DNA from: Alphaproteobacteria bacterium
GTDB taxonomy: Bacteria > Pseudomonadota > Alphaproteobacteria > Rhizobiales > Aestuariivirgaceae
Direction: 5' to 3'
Length of the DNA: 5,732 nucleotides
NCBI GenBank assembly: GCA_024639035.1
Contig: JAHEJE010000192.1
Span: forward strand, 1 to 5,732
A program made the position numbers and the translations under genes. Position 1 is the stretch's first letter; each line of letters opens with the position of its first letter. Positions 1 through 5,732 of the stretch are shown in pieces. The notes beneath the pieces were generated by a model that had not been told where the DNA came from, did not search any database, and was given only the letters and a program-made list of their open reading frames with translations.

Positions 1-1
1 G

Positions 2-676
2 TTCGTCGTGACAGCGGGGTGCCGGGGAGATGTGCAGGCAACACTTGCCGCTATCGAACGGCAAAGCGGGATTGCGGTGCTCGATTTGCCTCTGGAGCAG
101 GCCTATCATATCGACCTCGGGTTCCGGCTGACCGGCAAGCGGCGGCAGGGATTTGGGGTTGCCGGACCGGCTGACCCTTGCGCCGTGAGCGATACCGACC
201 GGGCACTGCTCGGTGTGTTGGAAGACGGCCTGCCGCTTGTCGCGCGACCCTACTTGGCGTTGGCCAACCGCCTCGGCTGGAGCGAAGAGGAGGTGCTGGA
301 CCGACTCGGCGCGCTGATCGAACGGAGCGTCATCACCCGCTTCGGCTGCATCCTGCGCCACCGCCGCATCGGCTATCAGGCAAATGCCATGGCGGTTTGG
401 GATGTGCCCGACGACCGGGTCGACGAGATCGCCGGACGTCTGGCCGAGCGCGACGAGGTGACCTTGTGTTACCGGCGTACCCGGCGGTTGCCGGCCTGGC
501 GTTACAATCTGTTCGCCATGATCCACGGCGCAGAGCGGGCGCAGGTGAGCGCGCAGGTGGCGCAGGCGGCGCGCGAGACCGGGCTCGATGCCTTCGCGTC
601 TGCCATCCTGTTCAGCACCCATTGTTACAAACAGCGCGGCGCCTGCATGTCATCCCAGATGAAGGGTGCAGCATGA
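2..676 (+). CDS. nirDL: Fused siroheme decarboxylase NirD-NirL, 5' partial (heme d1 biosynthesis)
   Basis: Cytoplasmic subunit of the AsnC/Lrp-like siroheme decarboxylases, which turn siroheme into 12,18-didecarboxysiroheme on the way to heme d1. The frame is open to the left window edge and already reads FVVTAG at bases 2-19, a typical NirD C-terminal strand, so the GTG at base 8 is internal and not the start. Counting that GTG as residue 1, residues 1-41 are the end of a NirD domain, with the motif LPLEQAYHIDLGF. A linker of about 20 residues follows, then a complete NirL domain: a winged-helix part (about 60-125, with GLPLVARPY), AMAVWDVPDD (128-136), CYRR (154-157) and YNLFAMIHG (166-174). 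There is no stop between the two domains, so this is a true D-L fusion, a form known in some proteobacteria; other species have separate genes. The TGA overlaps the nirG ATG (ATGA). The first half of NirD lies outside the window. Confidence 0.88.
   Translation, partial: FVVTAGCRGDVQATLAAIERQSGIAVLDLPLEQAYHIDLGFRLTGKRRQGFGVAGPADPCAVSDTDRALLGVLEDGLPLVARPYLALANRLGWSEEEVLDRLGALIERSVITRFGCILRHRRIGYQANAMAVWDVPDDRVDEIAGRLAERDEVTLCYRRTRRLPAWRYNLFAMIHGAERAQVSAQVAQAARETGLDAFASAILFSTHCYKQRGACMSSQMKGAA
661..666 (+). promoter_or_regulatory. Ribosome binding site of nirG
   Basis: The sequence GAAGGG lies six bases before the ATG at 673, inside the last codons of nirDL. It supports the ATG at 673 as the nirG start, rather than the much longer open frame that begins upstream in another frame of nirDL. 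Confidence 0.55.
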
Positions 677-1140
677 GCGGCGACAGCACCATTGATATCG
701 ACGACACGGATCGCGCCATCATTAACGGCCTGCAGGGCGGCTTCGGTTTTGGCGAACGGCCTTACCGTGACGCCGCTGACGGCTTGGGGCTGAGCGAGGA
801 TGAGCTGATTGCCCGCATCGCGCGGCTGGTCGATGCCAAGGTGCTGTCGCGCTTCGGGCCGATGTACAATGCCGAAAGGCTCGGCGGAGCGGTCACGCTG
901 TCGGCCATGGCGGTGCCTGACGAGCGCTACGACGAGGTGGCCGAAACCGTCAACGCGCACCACCAGGTGGCGCACAACTACGCGCGCGCCCATGACCTCA
1001 ATATGTGGTTCGTCGTGGCGAGCGAAGAACCCGACGAGATCGCCAGAACCCTGAATGAGATTGAAACCGAAACCGGCTTGCAGGTCTACGATTTCCCCAA
1101 GCAGCGGGAGTTCTTCATCGGCCTCAAGGTGGACGCATGA
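673..1140 (+). CDS. nirG: Siroheme decarboxylase subunit NirG
   Basis: A 155-residue protein of the NirD/NirG branch of siroheme decarboxylases (AsnC/Lrp-like fold), acting in the cytoplasm with NirD, NirL and NirH in heme d1 synthesis. An N-terminal winged-helix region (about 8-65, starting DDTDRAIING) is followed by RFGPMYNAERLGG (60-72), a motif usual for NirG. The ligand-binding alpha/beta domain carries VAHNYARAHDLNMWFVV (99-115); the histidines at 101 and 107 are candidate substrate or catalytic residues, since histidines are essential in structurally studied siroheme decarboxylases. The end, VYDFPKQREFFIGLKVDA, parallels the NirD end seen in nirDL. The length matches the family, about 150 residues. 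The start is the ATG in an ATGA overlap with nirDL, with a good ribosome site. The longer open frame upstream in this register is a shadow of nirDL. Confidence 0.92.
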   Translation: MSGDSTIDIDDTDRAIINGLQGGFGFGERPYRDAADGLGLSEDELIARIARLVDAKVLSRFGPMYNAERLGGAVTLSAMAVPDERYDEVAETVNAHHQVAHNYARAHDLNMWFVVASEEPDEIARTLNEIETETGLQVYDFPKQREFFIGLKVDA

Positions 1141-1634
1141 ACGAACAACCGACATTCCGGCTCGATGAGACCGACCGGGGCATCATCGCGGCAACGCAGA
1201 ATGGCCTGCCTCTGGTTGCCAGACCTTATGATGAAGTGGCCCGGGGGCTTGGCCTGACCGGCGCTGAAGTGCGCCGCCGCCTGGCAGGGATGCTGGACGC
1301 CGGCGTGATCCGCCGCAACGGTGCGGTACCGAACCACTATGCCCTGGGCCTCAGCGCAAACGGCATGTCGGTATGGGATGTGACTGACGACGTCGTGGAC
1401 GAACTCGGCCCCAAAGTCGGCGCGCTCGATTTCGTCAGCCATTGCTACCGCCGCCCGCGTCACCTGCCGATCTGGCCGTACAACCTGTTCGCCATGGTGC
1501 ATGGCCGGTCGCGTGATGAGGTAACCGAAAAGGTCGAGGCGATCGCCGAACTGCTTGGCCCTGCCGTGCGCGCCCACGATGTGCTTTATTCAACGAGACT
1601 ATTGAAGAAGACGGGTCTGCGCATCGCTGCGTAA
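1137..1634 (+). CDS. nirH: Siroheme decarboxylase subunit NirH
   Basis: A 165-residue protein of the NirL/NirH (AhbB-like) branch of siroheme decarboxylases. It has a winged-helix N-terminus (about 9-60, with GLPLVARPYDEVA), then IRRNGAVPNHYALG (58-71), a NirH/AhbB-type motif that separates it from NirL, then NGMSVWDV (75-82), SHCYRRPRHLP (101-111) and YNLFAMVHG (115-123). The same CYRR and YNLFAM-HG motifs occur in the NirL half of nirDL, so the two are paralogues. The ATG forms an ATGA overlap with the nirG stop and is preceded by AAGG at 1126-1129, seven bases upstream. It probably pairs with NirG, by analogy with the AhbA/AhbB and NirD/NirL pairs. The gap to nirJ is 17 bases. The length agrees with the family (about 165-175). 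Confidence 0.92.
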   Translation: MNEQPTFRLDETDRGIIAATQNGLPLVARPYDEVARGLGLTGAEVRRRLAGMLDAGVIRRNGAVPNHYALGLSANGMSVWDVTDDVVDELGPKVGALDFVSHCYRRPRHLPIWPYNLFAMVHGRSRDEVTEKVEAIAELLGPAVRAHDVLYSTRLLKKTGLRIAA

Positions 1635-1639
1635 CCGGC

Positions 1640-1645
1640 AAGGAG
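1640..1645 (+). promoter_or_regulatory. Ribosome binding site of nirJ
   Basis: AAGGAG lies six bases before the ATG at 1652, in the only intergenic gap of the cluster (17 bases). It is the best Shine-Dalgarno sequence in the window and fixes the nirJ start. The gap is too short for a separate promoter. Confidence 0.75.
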
Positions 1646-1651
1646 ACAAGA

Positions 1652-2857
1652 ATGTTCCGGCTTAGCCAATATATGCACGAGATCGCCGACCCCAAGCCGC
1701 TCGGACCAGCGCGCAAGCCGCCCGGACCGGTGGTGATCTGGAATCTCATCCGGCGCTGCAATCTGCTGTGCAAGCACTGCTATTCGATTTCCGGCGACGT
1801 CGATTTTCCCGGTGAACTGTCGACGCAGCAGGTGTTCGACACCATGGACGACCTCAAGGCGTTCGGCGTGCCGGTGCTGATCCTGTCGGGCGGAGAGCCG
1901 CTGCTGCGCAAGGACATTTTTGACATCTCCCGCCGCGCCAAGGAGATGGGTTTTTATGTCGGCCTGTCGTCGAACGGCACCCTGGTGACGAAACATAACA
2001 TCCGGCAGATCGCCGACGTCGGTTATGACTACGTCGGCATCAGCCTCGACGGCATGCGCGCAACGCACGATGTCTTCCGCCGCCGCGAAGGCGGGTTCGA
2101 CGAAGCGCTGGCGGGTATCCGGCTGTGTCGTGACAACGGCATCAAGATCGGCATGCGGTTCACCGTCACCGTGGACAACGCCGACGAATTGCCGGCGATG
2201 CTCGACCTCGCCGAACAGGAGCGCATCGACAAGTTCTACCTGTCGCATCTGGTCTATGCCGGACGCGGCAACAAAAACCGTGGTGACGATGCCCGGCGCG
2301 ACAGGACCCGCTGGGTCATGGACACGCTGATGGAGCGCGCCTGGGCCGACGCCAAATCCGGCGGCAACCGCGAATTCGTCACCGGCAACAACGATGCCGA
2401 CGGCGTTTATCTGCTGTTTTGGGTGCGCAAGAACTTCCCCGAACTGGAAGATCATATCCGCGCCAAGCTGGCGCAGTGGGGCGGCAACTCGTCGGGCGTC
2501 AACATCGCCAACATCGACAACCTCGGCGAGGTGCATCCCGACACCTTCTGGTGGCACTACCCGCTCGGTAATGTGAAGACACGGAATTTTTCAGAAATCT
2601 GGCATGATACCTCCGATCCCGTCATGGCCGGCCTGAAGCAGCGGCCACGTACGGTCGGCGGGCGTTGCGGTGAGTGCAGTTATTTCGATGTCTGCGGTGG
2701 CAATACACGGGTGCGCGCCTTCCAGTTGACCGGCGATCCATGGGCGGAAGACCCGGCCTGTTACCTCACCGATGACGAAATCGGCGCGACGGGCAACGGC
2801 TCGCGCCTCGAAGTCACACCGTTCCGGGGAGTGCGCCATGCGCCGGCTGCTGAGTAG
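1652..2857 (+). CDS. nirJ: Radical SAM heme d1 biosynthesis protein NirJ
   Basis: A 401-residue radical SAM enzyme that acts on 12,18-didecarboxysiroheme, removing the propionates at the two positions that become the oxo groups of heme d1. The SAM-binding cluster motif is RCNLLCKHCYS, with cysteines 36, 40 and 43 (CX3CX2C), followed by the SAM-contact motif LSGGEPLLR (78-86). The C-terminal part has the SPASM-like cysteine set 339, 342, 348 and 370 (CX2CX5CX21C), expected to bind a second iron-sulfur cluster. The stretch GGNSSGVNIANIDNLGEVHP, then TFWWHYPLGNVK, is typical of the NirJ/AhbC/AhbD group. Downstream genes and the absence of an ahb set favour NirJ over the heme b enzymes AhbC and AhbD. 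The length fits NirJ (about 380-400). The start is supported by AAGGAG six bases upstream. The last 20 bases overlap nirN. Confidence 0.95.
   Translation: MFRLSQYMHEIADPKPLGPARKPPGPVVIWNLIRRCNLLCKHCYSISGDVDFPGELSTQQVFDTMDDLKAFGVPVLILSGGEPLLRKDIFDISRRAKEMGFYVGLSSNGTLVTKHNIRQIADVGYDYVGISLDGMRATHDVFRRREGGFDEALAGIRLCRDNGIKIGMRFTVTVDNADELPAMLDLAEQERIDKFYLSHLVYAGRGNKNRGDDARRDRTRWVMDTLMERAWADAKSGGNREFVTGNNDADGVYLLFWVRKNFPELEDHIRAKLAQWGGNSSGVNIANIDNLGEVHPDTFWWHYPLGNVKTRNFSEIWHDTSDPVMAGLKQRPRTVGGRCGECSYFDVCGGNTRVRAFQLTGDPWAEDPACYLTDDEIGATGNGSRLEVTPFRGVRHAPAAE
2826..2831 (+). promoter_or_regulatory. Ribosome binding site deciding the nirN start
   Basis: GGGGAG lies six bases before the ATG at 2838, within the final codons of nirJ. 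It decides for 2838 over the earlier in-frame ATG at 2772, which would put 22 basic residues in front of an otherwise complete signal peptide. Confidence 0.65.
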
Positions 2858-4325
2858 TCTTGCCGCGATCTGCCTGGCGCTGGTTGCGGCACCTGCTTAC
2901 GCTGAGGAGATCGACGCCACCGGGCTCTACAACCGCAACTGCGGCGTATGCCACGGCGTCGACCGACTTGGCAAACTGGGGCCGGCGCTGTTGCCGCAAA
3001 ACCTCAAACGTCTGCGCAAGAAGCGGGCGCATGACGTCATCAAGAACGGCCGCCCGGCAACCCAGATGGCGGCGTTCGGTGAAGAGCTCAACGATGACGA
3101 GATTTCCGCCATCGTCGAATACATCTTCACCCCGCTGAAAGACGTGCCGCGCTGGGGCGAAAAGGAGATGGACGCCACCCGAAACATCGCTATCGAGGTC
3201 GACAAGTACATCAAGGCGCCGTTGTACAAGGCCGATCCGCTCAACCTGTTCGTGGTGGTGGAGACGGGGGATCATCATGTCTCGATCCTGAACGGCGATA
3301 CCTTCGAGGTGATCCACCGGTTCAAGAGCCGATTTGCGCTGCATGGCGGGCCAAAGTTTACCCCCGACGGGCGCTACGTGTTCTTTGGCTCGCGCGACGG
3401 CTGGGTGACAAAGTTCGATCTTTACACGCTGGAAATCCTCGCCGAGATACGCGCCGGCATCAACACCCGCAACATTGCGATCTCGCCGGATGGTTCGAGC
3501 ATTGCGGTGGCGAACTATCTGCCGCACTCGCTGGTGATCCTCAATTCGACGGATTTCTCCGTTGAACAGATCTACGACGTCAAGAGCACGGACGGGGAGT
3601 CGTCTCGGGTGTCCGCCGTTTACCAGGCGCCGAAGCGCAACAGCTTCATCGCGGCGCTGAAAGATGTGCCGGAGATCTGGGAACTCCAGCTCGACAAGGG
3701 CGCCAAGCTGCGCCGTATCAAGATCGACGAGCCGCTCGATGATTTCTTCTTCGATGACGGCTACAAACACCTGCTCGGCTCGTCGCGCGACGGTCAGAAC
3801 GCCGTGGTGATCGATATCGATGCCGGTGCATCCATCGCCCGCATCGGCCTGCCCGGCCTGCCGCATCTCGGCTCCGGCATCTCATGGGATTACAAAGGCC
3901 GCCAGGTCATGGCGACACCGCACCTGAAGGAAGGCAAGGTGTCGGTGATCGATCTGGCCGACTGGTCGATCCTCAAGACGATCGAAACCAAGGGCCCGGG
4001 TTTTTTCATGCGCGGCCATGAAAAGTCGCCCTATGTGTGGACGGACGTGTTTTTCGGACCCAACAAGGATGTGCTGCACATCATCGACACCCGCACGCTG
4101 GAGATCGTCAAGACGATCAAGCCGGCGCCCGGCAAGACGGCAGCGCACGTCGAATTCGACAAGGATGGTAGCCATGCCATCGTGTCGATCTGGGAGAAGG
4201 ACGGTGCTATCGTGATCTACGATGCCAAGACGCTTGAAGAGGTCAAACGCATCCCCATGTCCAAGCCGTCCGGGAAATACAATGTCTGGAACAAGATCAC
4301 CTTCTCGCGTGGCACCAGCCATTAA
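2838..4325 (+). CDS. nirN: Dihydro-heme d1 dehydrogenase NirN (periplasmic cytochrome cd1-like)
   Basis: A 495-residue exported c-type cytochrome with a d1-type eight-bladed propeller. NirN oxidises dihydro-heme d1 to heme d1 by making the acrylate double bond, and hands the cofactor to NirS. Residues 1-22 form a Sec signal peptide ending APAYA before EE. The cytochrome c domain has the heme motif CGVCH (35-39); Met77 in PATQMAAFGEELNDDEI is a candidate axial ligand. The propeller runs from about 130 to the end, with repeated blades ending in strands such as KFDLYTLEI, VVIDID, VSVIDLADW and IIDTRTLEI. His169 in FALHGG aligns by motif with the d1-iron ligand region of NirS; His343 (GLPHLGSG) and His394 (MRGHEKSPYVW) are other candidate cofactor-pocket residues. 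The length, about 495, and the position after nirJ fit NirN. NirF lacks the heme c domain, and NirS is longer (about 560) with a longer N-terminal domain. The gene starts 20 bases inside nirJ. Confidence 0.92.
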   Translation: MRRLLSSLAAICLALVAAPAYAEEIDATGLYNRNCGVCHGVDRLGKLGPALLPQNLKRLRKKRAHDVIKNGRPATQMAAFGEELNDDEISAIVEYIFTPLKDVPRWGEKEMDATRNIAIEVDKYIKAPLYKADPLNLFVVVETGDHHVSILNGDTFEVIHRFKSRFALHGGPKFTPDGRYVFFGSRDGWVTKFDLYTLEILAEIRAGINTRNIAISPDGSSIAVANYLPHSLVILNSTDFSVEQIYDVKSTDGESSRVSAVYQAPKRNSFIAALKDVPEIWELQLDKGAKLRRIKIDEPLDDFFFDDGYKHLLGSSRDGQNAVVIDIDAGASIARIGLPGLPHLGSGISWDYKGRQVMATPHLKEGKVSVIDLADWSILKTIETKGPGFFMRGHEKSPYVWTDVFFGPNKDVLHIIDTRTLEIVKTIKPAPGKTAAHVEFDKDGSHAIVSIWEKDGAIVIYDAKTLEEVKRIPMSKPSGKYNVWNKITFSRGTSH

Positions 4326-5097
4326 ACCGGGGACCCGGCCGGTCCTGCTGATTGTCTCGCACGGCGAGCGCGGCGGGGGGCGCAACGACAGATTTGCCCA
4401 CGGTCTCGTGGCGCGACTGCGGGAACATGCGGGCTTTGCCGACGTTCAGGCGTGCTTTTTGTCGAAGGAGCCATCGCTGAAGAAAGTCAGCGCGGCGCTG
4501 CCGCCGGGGCCGGTGGTTATTTACCCGCTGTTCATGGCTGACGGCTACTTCGTCAACAAGGCCATTCCGCACCAGTTATCGGAAAGCGGCATTGGCGGCG
4601 CGGCGGACGAAGACGCCATCACGGTGCTGAGGCCGCTCGGGCTCCATCCGGGGTTGCCGGAGCTCGTCATCCGACTTGCGCTGGAGACGGCCGAAGGGGC
4701 CGGCGTCGACGCCGGTGCGCATCAATTGCTGCTCGTTGCGCACGGCTCAAAACACGAGCCGGCATCGCGCGAAGTCACCGAGGACCTGGCAACAAAATTG
4801 CGCGAGCGCGACCGGTTCGCCGGTGTGTCGGTGAGTTTTCTCGAAGAACCTCCATTCGTCAGCGAGCAACTTGCGGCGATCACACGCCCGGTTATCGTCG
4901 TTGGTCTGTTTGCCGGCCAGGGCATGCATGGTGCTGTCGATGTGCCCGAAGCGATTGCAGGCTCGCAGCGCGACGATGTGTTGCTTGCCGCACCGCTTAC
5001 TGAAGGCAACGGGCTCGCCGAACTGGTCTGCGATCAGCTCGCGTCAGGCACCGATACGCGAAAACCAGGCATCCTCGTCGATCACTTCGATCCCTAG
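4282..5097 (+). CDS. Two-domain CbiX/SirB-like sirohydrochlorin chelatase
   Basis: A protein of about 271 residues with two tandem CbiX/SirB-type chelatase domains, a family that inserts iron or cobalt into sirohydrochlorin. As the last gene of a heme d1 operon it most plausibly makes siroheme, the substrate of NirDLGH; this role is inferred. Counting from the ATG at 4282, domain 1 begins LLIVSHGERGG (His27) and contains YPLFMADGYFVNKAIP (81-96). Domain 2 begins LLLVAHGSKHEP (His154) and contains GLFAGQGMHGAVDVPE (208-223, His216). The second metal-site histidine, expected before the DIP-like motif, is present only in domain 2; domain 1 has Tyr-Phe there. The start is uncertain: ATG 4282 has a weak GGGA six bases upstream and overlaps nirN by 44 bases, GTG 4309 would also keep the whole domain, and an ATG at 4222 only adds residues shadowing nirN. 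The 3' end overlaps ligA by 54 bases. Confidence 0.8.
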   Translation: MSGTRSPSRVAPAIKPGTRPVLLIVSHGERGGGRNDRFAHGLVARLREHAGFADVQACFLSKEPSLKKVSAALPPGPVVIYPLFMADGYFVNKAIPHQLSESGIGGAADEDAITVLRPLGLHPGLPELVIRLALETAEGAGVDAGAHQLLLVAHGSKHEPASREVTEDLATKLRERDRFAGVSVSFLEEPPFVSEQLAAITRPVIVVGLFAGQGMHGAVDVPEAIAGSQRDDVLLAAPLTEGNGLAELVCDQLASGTDTRKPGILVDHFDP

Positions 5098-5732
5098 GTC
5101 GGCGGCCTTCTTCAACTTGGAACCGGCGCCGGGGCCGGCGACAATCAGATCTGTCTTCTTCGATACCGAACCGGCGACCCTGGCTCCCAGGCGCTCGGCC
5201 ATGGCCTTGGCTTCGTCGCGGCTCATCCGCTCCAGCGCTCCGGTAAAGACAATCGTCTTGCCCGAGACCGGGGAAGACGTGGCGACCGCCATTAACGGCT
5301 TGACGTCGAGCTCTGCCAGAAGTTCGTCGTAGACCGCCAGATTGTGCGGTTCGCCGAAGAACTCGACCAGGGCGTCGGCAACCGTGACGCCGATGCCGTC
5401 GATGTTGTTGAGATCGGCGAGCGCTTCTGAGTCCGCATCGGCTGCGGCCCGCATCTCCCCGCGCAGCCGTTGCGGCGTTTCGTAGGCGCGGGCCAGCAGA
5501 CGCGCTGTGGTCTCGCCGATGTGGCGGATGCCGAGCGCGAAAATGAACCGGTCGAAAGCGATGGTGCGACGCGCTTCGATGGCGGCAAAAAGATTGACGG
5601 CCGAGAGCTCGCCCCATCCCTCACGGTTCTTCAACTGCTTCAGCGCCCTGCTGTCACGAACCTCCAGGGTAAAGATATCCTGCGGCGAGGCGATCAGGCC
5701 ATCGTCGTAGAACGCCTGCACCACCTTGTCGC
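5044..5732 (-). CDS. ligA: NAD-dependent DNA ligase LigA, C-terminal part (5' end outside window)
   Basis: The C-terminal third of bacterial DNA ligase LigA, which seals nicks in replication and repair using NAD. The frame is open to the right window edge and reads DKVVQAFYDDGLI at its start, so the GTG at 5724 is internal. Counting that codon as 1, FIFALGIRHIGETTARLLA (60-78) and NNIDGIGVTVADALVEFF (106-123) are helix-hairpin-helix elements that grip DNA. Residues 152-226 form the BRCT domain, starting SPVSGKTIVFTG, with SVSKKTDLIVAG and the conserved Trp220 in EDAWFSRIGA. The adenylation, OB-fold and zinc-finger parts lie outside the window. It is a housekeeping gene unrelated in function to the nir cluster and marks the right border of that cluster. 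Its stop (TGA at 5046-5044) lies inside the chelatase gene. Confidence 0.95.
   Translation of the reverse strand, partial: DKVVQAFYDDGLIASPQDIFTLEVRDSRALKQLKNREGWGELSAVNLFAAIEARRTIAFDRFIFALGIRHIGETTARLLARAYETPQRLRGEMRAAADADSEALADLNNIDGIGVTVADALVEFFGEPHNLAVYDELLAELDVKPLMAVATSSPVSGKTIVFTGALERMSRDEAKAMAERLGARVAGSVSKKTDLIVAGPGAGSKLKKAADLGIEVIDEDAWFSRIGA

Noticed and set aside
178..672. Extension of the nirG frame upstream into nirDL
   Set aside because: The added 165 residues are arginine- and alanine-rich and lie out of frame across NirL. The ATG at 673 has a good ribosome site and gives the normal NirG length.
503..1504. DNA similarity between 503-528 and 1479-1504 as a repeat element
   Set aside because: It is explained by the shared YNLFAM-HG protein motif of the paralogues NirL and NirH, and the differences are mostly at third codon positions.
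1586..2557. Long minus-strand open frame opposite nirJ (323 codons)
   Set aside because: It is antisense to a clear radical SAM gene. The translation is low in recognisable motifs and follows the high-GC codon pattern of nirJ, so it is a shadow.
2772..2837. Earlier ATG for nirN at 2772
   Set aside because: It would place 22 residues rich in Arg, Lys and Ser before a complete signal peptide. The ATG at 2838 has GGGGAG at the right distance.
2814..3866. Long minus-strand open frame opposite nirN (350 codons)
   Set aside because: It is a mirror of the nirN codon bias, with no family features or ribosome site, while nirN has a signal peptide, a heme motif and a propeller.
2838..4325. Reading the cd1-like protein as the nitrite reductase NirS
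   Set aside because: At 495 residues it has the NirN length, its N-terminal cytochrome domain is short, and it follows nirJ. NirS is longer and usually heads the cluster.
5119..5141. GC-rich inverted sequence around CCGGCGCCGG as a possible terminator
   Set aside because: It lies within the ligA BRCT coding sequence and has no T-run on either strand. GC-rich coding DNA gives such palindromes by chance.

Overview
The window is a compact, GC-rich bacterial locus. Nearly all of it is one plus-strand gene cluster for making heme d1, the cofactor of cytochrome cd1 nitrite reductase (NirS) in denitrifiers. The gene content, a fused nirD-L gene and the style of the LigA fragment at the right edge suggest an alphaproteobacterial denitrifier. 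This taxonomic placement is an inference from recognised protein sequence style, not from a search.

Layout on the plus strand: the 3' part of a fused nirDL gene (2-676, cut by the window edge), nirG (673-1140), nirH (1137-1634), nirJ (1652-2857), nirN (2838-4325) and a two-domain CbiX/SirB-like chelatase gene (about 4282-5097). Adjacent genes overlap by ATGA junctions or longer stretches, and the only gap is 17 bases between nirH and nirJ. All six are therefore probably one translationally coupled operon whose promoter lies to the left of the window. On the minus strand the 3' end of ligA (NAD-dependent DNA ligase) enters from the right (5044-5732), and its last 54 bases overlap the end of the chelatase gene tail to tail.

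How the genes work together, from knowledge of the families: siroheme is decarboxylated on its acetate side chains by the NirD/L/G/H siroheme decarboxylases. The radical SAM enzyme NirJ then acts on the propionates at the future oxo positions. NirF (not in the window, possibly upstream) gives dihydro-heme d1, and periplasmic NirN makes the final acrylate double bond before transfer to NirS. The terminal chelatase could supply siroheme by inserting iron into sirohydrochlorin, which would put precursor supply in the same operon; that role is inferred. No nirS, nirE or nirF is visible here.

There is no gene-free stretch over 300 bases. I see no tRNA, rRNA, CRISPR array, insertion sequence or convincing terminator. 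The pathway itself is known. The least ordinary elements are the chelatase as an operon partner, with its apparently one-sided active site, and its 3' overlap with ligA.
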